From NCBI RefSeq assembly GCF_001424345.1, contig NZ_LMPF01000002.1:265119-329118 (forward strand): DNA of 64,000 nt, read 5' to 3'. The notes beneath the pieces were generated by a model, which was given only the letters and a program-made list of their open reading frames with translations, was not told the origin of the DNA and did not search any database. Position numbers and translations under genes: made by a program. Every line of letters begins with the position of its first letter. Positions within the stretch are counted from its first letter, which is position 1. Shown here piece by piece: positions 57,785-64,000 of the stretch. This DNA comes from Burkholderia sp. Leaf177. GTDB taxonomy: Bacteria; Pseudomonadota; Gammaproteobacteria; Burkholderiales; Burkholderiaceae.

Positions 57785-58834
57785 CTATATTTCGCCCGCA
57801 AGCGTCGATGTCCGCACGACCAGTTCGCCCGGCAGCAGGCATTCTCGCGGCGCCATGACCGCGCCCTCGATACGCTCGTGCAGGAATTCGACCGCGCGCT
57901 CGCCTATGGTATAGGTCGGCTGGCGCACGGTCGTCATTCCGGCAAGTTCGGCCCACTCGGAATCGTCGATACACATCAGCGCCACATGCCGTTGCCACCC
58001 GGCGCCGTGCTGCTCTTTCATATGCAACGCGACACGCAGCGCAACCGGCGCGTTTGCCGCGAACAACGCGATACGGTGATTCTGCTGCCGGCTTGCGTTA
58101 ATACGGGCATCGATCTGATCGAGCGCAACAGCGGCGGGTTCGTCATGATCCAGATCGAGCACGATTGTCTCACCCGAGACCCCGAGGGCGCCGATAGTGT
58201 CACGAAACGCCGCCTCGCGCACGCGGCGCGAGCTGACATGCGTGAACGGCTGCACCACGAACACAAGCTCGTCGAAGCCCTGCAGCGCCAGATGACGAAT
58301 CGCCGACGCGACGGCCGCGGTGTTGTCGAGTCCGACCATATCGGTGATCAGGCCATCGATGGAACGATCCACCAGCACCACCGGCACACCGCCGCGCGCG
58401 AGCGTTTCAAGCGTTTCCTCCTTCACACCAAGCGCATTCACGATCACACCTTCCACGCGATACGTGCTCAGCAATTGCAGATAGCGCCGTTCGAGATCGA
58501 CTTCGTTGGCTGCGTGACAGATCAGCGGCATATAACCGAAAGCGTGGCACGCCGCTTCAACGCCCTGAAGCACTTCGACCGAATACGGATTGGTCAGGTC
58601 GGCGAGCAACATGCCGATCAGCCTGTTGCGCCCGCGTTTCAGGCCACGCGCCATCTGGTTCGGCCGATAGTCGAGTTTCGCGATTGCCTCTTCTATGCGC
58701 TCGCGCAAATCCGTCGACAAAACGCCCGTTTCGCCATTCAAATAACGCGAGATGCTGGTCTTGCCCGTGCCGGCTTCGCGCGCGACATCGGTGATGGTCG
58801 CGCGGCGTTCGGCCGAAAAATTGTCTTTTGACAT
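57785..58834 (-). CDS. ptxS: LacI family repressor, PtxS-like (2-ketogluconate regulator)
   Basis: 349 residues. The LacI HTH is ATITDVAREAGTGKTSISRYLNG (12-34) with hinge NQMARGLKRGRNRLIGMLL, followed by the periplasmic-binding-like sensor with NPYSVEVLQGVEAACHAFGY. It lies directly after a complete kguE-K-T-D operon, the regulon of Pseudomonas PtxS, which supports the symbol. PtxS releases its operator when it binds 2-ketogluconate. A strong hairpin sits only 15 bases before its ATG, so its expression probably depends on read-through. The operator candidate is the palindrome at 63074. Confidence 0.82.
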   Translation of the reverse strand: MSKDNFSAERRATITDVAREAGTGKTSISRYLNGETGVLSTDLRERIEEAIAKLDYRPNQMARGLKRGRNRLIGMLLADLTNPYSVEVLQGVEAACHAFGYMPLICHAANEVDLERRYLQLLSTYRVEGVIVNALGVKEETLETLARGGVPVVLVDRSIDGLITDMVGLDNTAAVASAIRHLALQGFDELVFVVQPFTHVSSRRVREAAFRDTIGALGVSGETIVLDLDHDEPAAVALDQIDARINASRQQNHRIALFAANAPVALRVALHMKEQHGAGWQRHVALMCIDDSEWAELAGMTTVRQPTYTIGERAVEFLHERIEGAVMAPRECLLPGELVVRTSTLAGEI

Positions 58835-58849
58835 GATCTCGTGCAGTAA

Positions 58850-58879
58850 AAATAAAGCGCGCCAGAGCGCGCTTTATTT
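58850..58879 (-). terminator. Terminator between kguD and ptxS
   Basis: AAATAAAGCGCGC and GCGCGCTTTATTT are exact 13-base complements across CAGA, and T-rich sequence continues on both sides. On the leftward transcript it comes 27 bases after the kguD stop and 15 bases before the ptxS start, so it can terminate or attenuate. Confidence 0.85.
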
Positions 58880-58906
58880 AACAAGGCGGATTGGAGACAA
58901 CGCCGC

Positions 58907-59875
58907 TCAGCGCTTCAAGGCTTCCGGATTCACCATGTTATTGGTCAGCGTGCCGTTGAGCGCGCCAATCAGATTCTCGGCGGCGTTCTTGTTCATCGCG
59001 TGGCGGGTTTCATGCGTGGCCGATCCAATATGCGGCAACGCCACCACGTTTTTCAGCTTGAGCAACGGGGAATCCGCGGCAAGCGGTTCCTTCACGAAAA
59101 CATCGAGACCGGCGCCCAGGATCGTGCCGTTTTGCAGCGCTTCGATCAGCGCGGTTTCGTCGACGGTCGGTCCGCGCGACGCATTGATCAGGATCGCGCT
59201 CGGTTTCATCTTCTTCAGCTGCGCCGCGCCGATCAGGTTGCGCGTCTCGTCGGTCAGCGGCACTTGCAGCAGCACGAAATCGGAGGTGGCGAGCAATTCA
59301 TCCAGCTCGACTTTCTTCGCGCCGTAATCGCGTTCGGCCTTTTCGTTCGCGCTGCGATTCGTGTATTGCACCTTCATCAAAAAGCCCAGCGACGCACGCC
59401 GCGCCACCGCTCCGCCAATCCGGCCCAAACCGATAATGCCCAGCGTCTTGCCCTGCACATCGACACCAAACTGTTCTTCGCCAATGCTCTTCGTCCACTT
59501 GCCCTCTTTCACCCATTCGGCGAGTTCCACGACGCGCCGCGCGCTCGCAAGGATCAGCGCAAAAACCGTATCCGCGGTCGATTCGGTCAGCACGTCAGGC
59601 GTGTTCGTGAGCACGATGCCGCGGCGGTTCAGGTCGGCGATATCGAAGGCATCGAAACCTACGGATACCGTCGCCAGCGCTTTCAGTTTCGTTGCGCCTT
59701 CGAGCATGGCGGGCGTGATTTGCGTGCTTGCACCAATGGCGCCGTCGGCATCTTTCAGCGCTGCGACAAACGCGTCGTGCTGCTTCGGATCGACGGTCGT
59801 AACGTCCGCATGTTCCTGCAAATAGGCCAGCACGTCCGCGGGCAGCGGCTTGTACGCGACGATTTTCTTTTTCAT
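58907..59875 (-). CDS. kguD: 2-ketogluconate (6-phosphate) reductase, D-isomer 2-hydroxyacid dehydrogenase family
   Basis: 322 residues. NAD(P) motif GIIGLGRIGGAVA (about 147-158) and catalytic residues R234 (NASRGPTVDE), E263 (VKEP) and H282 (PHIGSATHETR). The sequence is of the GhrB/KguD type. As the final enzyme of the kgu operon it reduces 2-keto-6-phosphogluconate to 6-phosphogluconate, feeding the Entner-Doudoroff or pentose phosphate route. I chose ATG 59875 (MKKKIVAYKPLP) with GGATCC upstream; the frame extends to 59926. A terminator follows. Confidence 0.82.
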   Translation of the reverse strand: MKKKIVAYKPLPADVLAYLQEHADVTTVDPKQHDAFVAALKDADGAIGASTQITPAMLEGATKLKALATVSVGFDAFDIADLNRRGIVLTNTPDVLTESTADTVFALILASARRVVELAEWVKEGKWTKSIGEEQFGVDVQGKTLGIIGLGRIGGAVARRASLGFLMKVQYTNRSANEKAERDYGAKKVELDELLATSDFVLLQVPLTDETRNLIGAAQLKKMKPSAILINASRGPTVDETALIEALQNGTILGAGLDVFVKEPLAADSPLLKLKNVVALPHIGSATHETRHAMNKNAAENLIGALNGTLTNNMVNPEALKR

Positions 59876-59894
59876 CGAAACGGATCCTGTGAGA

Positions 59895-61193
59895 TTAGTG
59901 GGCGGCAAGTTTCGCGGCGGGCGCAACCGGCTGCGGTTTCACGGCGAGCGTCAGAATGACGGCGGCAACGAGCGCCGCGCTCATGAACACGTACGAAGCA
60001 GCGGGCGTGCCCGTCGCGCCGTTCAGATACCCGACAACGTACGATCCCACGAACGACCCGAGCGCGCCCATGCTGTTGATCAGCGCCATTGCGCCGCCGG
60101 CGACGTTCTTCGGCAAGAGTTCGGGCACGATTGCGAAGAACGGTCCGTAAGGCGCGTACATGGCCGCGCCCGCGATCACGAGCAACGCATACGACGCCCA
60201 GAAATTCGTGGATCCCAGCAAGTACGATCCCGCGAACGCAAACGCGCCGATCAGCAAGAACGGCCATACGAAAAGCTTGCGTCGTTCGAGTTTGTCCGAT
60301 GCCCACGACGCAGCGATCATCGCAATGGTGGCGGCGAGATACGGCACGGCCGAAAGCCAGCCGGTTTCGACCATGCCGAACGTGGACGCGTTCTTGAGGA
60401 TCGACGGCAGCCACAGCACGAAGCCATACACGCCGATGCTCCAGCAAAAGTATTGCGCCGAGAGCTTCATCACGGCCGGTGACTTGAATGCTTCGCCGTA
60501 ATTCTTGACCGGCTTGATCGCGGCTTGTTCCGCGCGCAGGGTTTCATCGAGATCGCGCTTTTCCTGGTCGGACAGCCATTTCACCTGCGCCGGCTTGTCC
60601 TGCACGATAAACCACCAGATCACCGCCCAGATGATCGCCGGCACGCCTTCGACCACGAACATATGACGCCAGCCGAACGCGTTGATCAGATAGCCCGATA
60701 CCACCGACATCCACAGCACGGTCACCGGATTGCCGAGAATCAGGAACGTGTTGGCGCGCGAGCGTTCGGACTTTGTGAACCAGTTGGAGATGAAGATCAG
60801 CATGGCCGGCATCACGGCCGCTTCCACGATGCCGAGCACGAAACGCAGCGCCATCAGCGATGGAATGTTCGTCACCACGCCGGTCAGCGCCGCGCAGCCG
60901 CCCCACAGGATCAGACTGACGAACACGAGCTTTTTCACGCTGCGCCGTTCGGCGTAGATCGCGCCCGGAATCTGGAAGAAGAAATAGCCGAGGAAAAACA
61001 ACGCACCAATCAACGATGCAAGCCCCTTGCTGATTCCCAGGTCGTGATTGATCCCCGCCGCCGATGCAAAACCGAAATTCGCCCGGTCGAGATACGCGAG
61101 GCTGTAGGTGATGAACACGATCGGCATGATCGTCCACCAGCGGCGCACCGCGAGTGTGGGTGGGTTCGTCGTTTTATCGCTGGCTTGTTGCAT
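59895..61193 (-). CDS. kguT: 2-ketogluconate transporter, MFS ACS family
   Basis: 432 residues with 12 hydrophobic segments. The N-terminal RRWWTIMPIVFITYSLAYLDRANFGFA and FFLGYFFFQIPGAIYAERRSVKK are hallmarks of the anion:cation symporter branch (hexuronate, tartrate, ketogluconate). It lies between kguD and the PfkB kinase, as in Pseudomonas kguEKTD operons, so 2-ketogluconate is the likely cargo. Symbol given from synteny and family, not from substrate-specific residues. Confidence 0.82.
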   Translation of the reverse strand: MQQASDKTTNPPTLAVRRWWTIMPIVFITYSLAYLDRANFGFASAAGINHDLGISKGLASLIGALFFLGYFFFQIPGAIYAERRSVKKLVFVSLILWGGCAALTGVVTNIPSLMALRFVLGIVEAAVMPAMLIFISNWFTKSERSRANTFLILGNPVTVLWMSVVSGYLINAFGWRHMFVVEGVPAIIWAVIWWFIVQDKPAQVKWLSDQEKRDLDETLRAEQAAIKPVKNYGEAFKSPAVMKLSAQYFCWSIGVYGFVLWLPSILKNASTFGMVETGWLSAVPYLAATIAMIAASWASDKLERRKLFVWPFLLIGAFAFAGSYLLGSTNFWASYALLVIAGAAMYAPYGPFFAIVPELLPKNVAGGAMALINSMGALGSFVGSYVVGYLNGATGTPAASYVFMSAALVAAVILTLAVKPQPVAPAAKLAAH

Positions 61194-61223
61194 GCGTGTC
61201 TCCGTCCGTTGGGCGTGGGCGCG

Positions 61224-62219
61224 TTACGAAGCGACCGTTGTGGGCGCGTGTTCCAGCTTGTCGAGTTCGGCGCGCGTCGGCAGGCCTTCGCTGTCGCCGA
61301 TCACCTGAATGGCCAGCGCGCCAATGCGGTTGGCGCGCGTCAACGCGTGGCGCACATCGCGGCCTTCGAGCAGCGCGCTCACTACGCCGACGGCAAAACC
61401 ATCGCCTGCGCCGACGGTATCGACAACCTTTTCAACCGGTATTGCCGGCACGACGCCCTGCTCGTTGTCCGCGGTCCGGAAATACGCGCCGTGCGCACCG
61501 AGCTTGACCACGACGCCCTTCGCGCCCTGATCGAGATAAAACTTCGCGATGTCCTCGGGCTCCGTGTATCCCGTCAGGATCTTGCCTTCGCTCACGCCCG
61601 GCAAGACCCAGTCGGCGTGCCTGGCGAGCGCGTTGAGCGCCTCGGCCATCGCTTCTTGCGACGGCCAGAGCGTCGGGCGCAGGTTTGGATCGAAGGAAAT
61701 GGTCTTGCCCGCGCGGCGCATTTCGGCGGCCATATGGAACGCGAGTTCACGCGATGTCGCCGAGATCGCGGGCGCCACGCCCGTCAGATGCAAATGGCGC
61801 GCGCCGAGCACGTAATCGGCAACGTAGTCATCGAGCGACAAATGGCTCGCCGCCGAACCCTTGCGGAAATATTCGATGGACGGATCGCTGCCATCGTCGT
61901 TCTTCGACTTCAGCTGGAACGCGGTCGGATAACGCTCGTCGATAGTCACGCGGCTTGCATCGATACCCTCTTGCGCGAGCACGTCGAGCACGTAACGGCC
62001 GAACGAATCGCGGCCGACACGGCTCATCCAGCCGACCTTGAAACCCAGCCGCGACAAGCCGATCGCGACGTTCAAATCGGCGCCGGCGACACGCTTGGTG
62101 AAATGTCCGACCTTCGCGAGATCGCCGGTTTCGGTCGCGACGAACAGCGTCATGGCTTCGCCGTAGGTCACGACGTCGAGCGCCGGATTCGTGTGCGGTT
62201 TTTCGTGGTTCATGTTCAT
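61224..62219 (-). CDS. kguK: 2-ketogluconate kinase, PfkB family
   Basis: 331 residues. PfkB motifs are YGEAMTLFVA near the N-terminus, GADLNVAIGLSRLG (about 46-59), and the C-terminal signature VDTVGAGDGFAVG, whose Asp is the catalytic base. The enzyme phosphorylates 2-ketogluconate to the 6-phosphate, inferred from its place between kguE and kguT. 2-keto-3-deoxygluconate kinase is the closest alternative in this family. The start lies 2 bases after the kguE stop. Confidence 0.83.
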   Translation of the reverse strand: MNMNHEKPHTNPALDVVTYGEAMTLFVATETGDLAKVGHFTKRVAGADLNVAIGLSRLGFKVGWMSRVGRDSFGRYVLDVLAQEGIDASRVTIDERYPTAFQLKSKNDDGSDPSIEYFRKGSAASHLSLDDYVADYVLGARHLHLTGVAPAISATSRELAFHMAAEMRRAGKTISFDPNLRPTLWPSQEAMAEALNALARHADWVLPGVSEGKILTGYTEPEDIAKFYLDQGAKGVVVKLGAHGAYFRTADNEQGVVPAIPVEKVVDTVGAGDGFAVGVVSALLEGRDVRHALTRANRIGALAIQVIGDSEGLPTRAELDKLEHAPTTVAS

Positions 62220-62221
62220 AT

Positions 62222-63049
62222 TTAAGCCGATGCAATTTGCCTGACGTAGCGCGCGGCGTCATCGGCGAGATGCGCTGGGTCGAACGGGAATTCGATACCG
62301 CGCGGAACGTCGGGAGGGAGTTGTTTTAAAAGTGCGGCGAAGTAGCCGTCGTCGATTGCGGGCGCGGTTGCGAAACGCCGCGCGCCTTCGCCTTGCACGG
62401 CCTTGCAATGGATGTAGGTCACGTAACTGCCAAGACGCCTGGCTGCTTCGAGCGGATCCTGTTCGGCCCAGCGCCAGTTGCCGGTATCGAAAGTCATCGA
62501 TAACGCGTGCGAGCGCGGTTTCAACGCTTCGAACAAGGCGGCAAATGCGTCGATCGTGCCGCCGACCTTCAGTTGCCCGTTCTCGACTACGACCTTGGCT
62601 TTCGATCCGGCGATTCCCGCAATTAGCCGATCGAGCGTGTTTGCATCGGTCGCCGTGCCTGTGGTTGCCGACCCGCCCAACTGAAACTTGACGATTCTCG
62701 CGCCGAGCGCATCGGCTTCTGCCAGCGTTTGGGTCATCGCGGTTTCTTCGAGCGCGCCATGGTCGTTGAACAAGGTGGCAGGCGTGGAATAGACAGGCCA
62801 GATTCCGGCTGCGCGGATCGTGTCGCCGAGATGGCGCAGGGAATCGGGCTGCGATTGCGTGTCATCAGCGAACAACTCGCGGCGCACTTCAAAGCCTGCC
62901 GCGCCCGCTTTTGCCGCGGCTTCCGCCCAGGGCGCGTGACCATCGCGACGGATCGCTTCAACGCCAAATGCGCTTGCAACGATCACCACCGGGACGCTTT
63001 CGGCAGAACCGTTATTTTTGATCGAATTTCCTGAATTGCAGGATTCCAC
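62222..63049 (-). CDS. kguE: Sugar-phosphate isomerase/epimerase family protein, KguE-like
   Basis: About 275 residues from a GTG at 63049. AP-endonuclease-2-like TIM barrel: VIVASAFGVEAIRRDG, AGAAGFEVRRELF, VVVENGQL, SMTFDTGNWRW and YIHCKAVQ carry the metal-binding Glu, Asp and His residues. KguE is the first gene of the kgu operon and its exact role is unclear; epimerase activity is presumed. The start is uncertain: no ATG lies between the operator and the homologous region. GTG 63049 (GAGG upstream), GTG 62989, or an unusual ATC at 63022 with AGGA upstream are possible. Confidence 0.78.
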   Translation of the reverse strand: MESCNSGNSIKNNGSAESVPVVIVASAFGVEAIRRDGHAPWAEAAAKAGAAGFEVRRELFADDTQSQPDSLRHLGDTIRAAGIWPVYSTPATLFNDHGALEETAMTQTLAEADALGARIVKFQLGGSATTGTATDANTLDRLIAGIAGSKAKVVVENGQLKVGGTIDAFAALFEALKPRSHALSMTFDTGNWRWAEQDPLEAARRLGSYVTYIHCKAVQGEGARRFATAPAIDDGYFAALLKQLPPDVPRGIEFPFDPAHLADDAARYVRQIASA

Positions 63050-63073
63050 AGTCGAATTGGCCTCGAATCGCGC

Positions 63074-63091
63074 CTTGGAACCGGTTCCAAG
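63074..63091. promoter_or_regulatory. Perfect palindrome in the kgu promoter, PtxS-type operator
   Basis: CTTGGAACCGGTTCCAAG is an exact 18-base palindrome upstream of kguE. LacI-family operators are palindromes centred on CG, and the published PtxS site has a similar GAAACCGGTTTC centre. It is the likely site for the ptxS product encoded at 57785. Confidence 0.75.
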
Positions 63092-63203
63092 AACAATTTT
63101 TAAAAAAGACGCATTGCGTCCGGTATTTCGAGATGATCCGCCAGCGACCGGGTGGTTGCCATCATGGAAATCCCCTAGAAGTGGATTTGCGCCGCGAAAC
63201 GCG

Positions 63204-64000
63204 TCACGGCTGCGCATCGTGTTCCAGACATATCGCATAGAAACTCGCCGCTACCCGCGATGGCGCCGCCGCGTGCGGCATCAATATAGAAAAACGTCGC
63301 GTCAACGGCTCGGGCGCGATGCGCAAACGGTGCAGAGCGCCGTCCTCGTGACGCATCGACATTGCCGATACAAACCCGATCCCCATTCCCGCCCTCACCG
63401 CTTCCTTCACGCCTTCCACGCCCGCAATCTCCAGCGCGACGCGCATCTGAACTCCGGCGCGCGCGCAAGCACGTTCGACCAGCTGACGCACGCCCGAACC
63501 CGCCTCGCGCAACACCAGCGGCCCGGCGCAAAGCGCTTCGAGCGTGGCCTCACCGCCAGCCGTCGTCAAAGCGTGGCCACTCGGCGCAATCGCGACGATT
63601 TCGTCCTCATGCCACGGCGTGGTTTCGGTCCCGGGCGGTAGATCAGCGCCGACTGGCCCTTCGATCATCGCGATATCGAGCGAACCGAGGGCCGCGACGA
63701 TCTCGGTCGTATTGCCATCGATAGTGTGAATCGTCACGCCCGGATGTCTCCGATGAAACGCTGCAATCAGATAAGGCAGCAGATAACTTGCGGGCGTCGT
63801 ACTCGCTCCGATCCGCAACGTGCCGCTCTCGACGCCGCGCAACGCGTTGCGGTACGCGTGCGCCTGACCGAAGGTTTCGCGAATTCGCGCGGCATACACG
63901 ACGAGCTGTTCGCCGGCAGCGGTGAGCTTTATGCCTCGGCCGTCGCGTTGATAGAGCGGTTCGCCGAACTCATCCTGCAATTGCCGCAATTGCCCGGAAA
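63204..64000 (-). CDS. LysR family regulator (partial, N-terminus beyond right edge)
   Basis: 265 codons are visible, from the end of the HTH (SGQLRQLQDEFGEPLYQRDGRGIKLTAAG) to the stop at 63204; about 35-40 N-terminal residues are outside the window. The effector domain TLRIGASTTPASYLLPYLIAAFHRRHPGV and the later LVLREAGSGVRQLVERA are of the CbbR/CysB-like branch. It is transcribed toward the kgu operon, 155 bases upstream of kguE, but the kgu genes have their own LacI regulator, so its target is probably on the other side. Confidence 0.85.
   Translation of the reverse strand, partial: SGQLRQLQDEFGEPLYQRDGRGIKLTAAGEQLVVYAARIRETFGQAHAYRNALRGVESGTLRIGASTTPASYLLPYLIAAFHRRHPGVTIHTIDGNTTEIVAALGSLDIAMIEGPVGADLPPGTETTPWHEDEIVAIAPSGHALTTAGGEATLEALCAGPLVLREAGSGVRQLVERACARAGVQMRVALEIAGVEGVKEAVRAGMGIGFVSAMSMRHEDGALHRLRIAPEPLTRRFSILMPHAAAPSRVAASFYAICLEHDAQP

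Noticed and set aside
60525..62225. A 566-codon rightward open frame opposite kguT and kguK
   Set aside because: Antisense shadow of two conserved genes, with no recognisable domain.
63050..63238. Upstream extension of kguE to 63238
   Set aside because: It would translate through the palindromic operator and promoter; no homology supports it.

Overview
The window looks like Burkholderiaceae chromosome or chromid, most likely Paraburkholderia or Caballeronia. It is GC-rich (around 60 percent by eye) and tightly packed. It carries several families common in Burkholderia: a DUF3022 protein, an mxa-like accessory cluster, RbsA-type sugar ABC systems and a kgu operon. I see no tRNA, rRNA, CRISPR array or complete insertion sequence. 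The far left edge (1-1503) is AT-richer. It holds a partial M23-like gene of the type found with type VI secretion islands, and it abuts a decapitated LysR gene, so it looks like the end of an inserted island.

Layout. 1.7-6.6 kb: an M20 peptidase / MHS-family transporter / serine hydrolase operon with a divergent LysR gene. 6.6-11.9 kb: a six-gene operon, moxR-DUF58-(mxaA-like)-VWA-TPR-VWA, in the order of methylotroph mxaRSACKL but with no methanol dehydrogenase structural gene beside it. 12.4-22.0 kb: a divergent carbohydrate locus. One arm is a cupin isomerase, a shikimate-dehydrogenase-like protein, an SDR and an UlaG-like hydrolase. The other is a GlcD-like FAD oxidase, a ribose-type ABC transporter and an RpiR regulator. 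The substrate is unknown and this is the best candidate for an undescribed pathway. 22.0-32.0 kb: a second ABC sugar/polyol locus (ATPase, permease, binding protein, FGGY kinase, HAD phosphatase, glycerol-dehydrogenase-like enzyme, SDR, PhzF) under a divergent GntR/FadR-type regulator with two matching operator-like sites.

32.1-36.9 kb: an iron-uptake block with a TonB-dependent receptor converging on a DUF3325 / DUF3649 (frameshifted) / PepSY operon, each side preceded by a Fur box. 37-45 kb: mixed metabolic and envelope genes (36-residue lysine-rich protein, Rieske oxygenase, DUF938 methyltransferase, ankyrin protein, PRC-barrel lipoprotein-like protein, MFS, crotonase-family protein, mercuric-reductase-like flavoprotein). 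45.3-51.9 kb: an aldehyde dehydrogenase / MFS / enolase-superfamily dehydratase / GMC oxidoreductase operon with a GcvA-type LysR gene, probably for a sugar acid. 52-57.8 kb: antiporter, saccharopine-dehydrogenase-like enzyme with its Lrp regulator, Spy-like periplasmic protein and small conserved proteins. 57.8-63.1 kb: a 2-ketogluconate operon (kguE-kguK-kguT-kguD) followed by a ptxS-type LacI regulator, with a perfect palindrome in the kguE promoter. The right edge cuts a LysR gene.

The window therefore holds at least four sugar or sugar-acid modules, each with its own regulator and transporter. Across it the heptamer CGATAAA/TTTATCG recurs about thirty times by eye count, in different reading frames and between genes, which is far above what base composition predicts.
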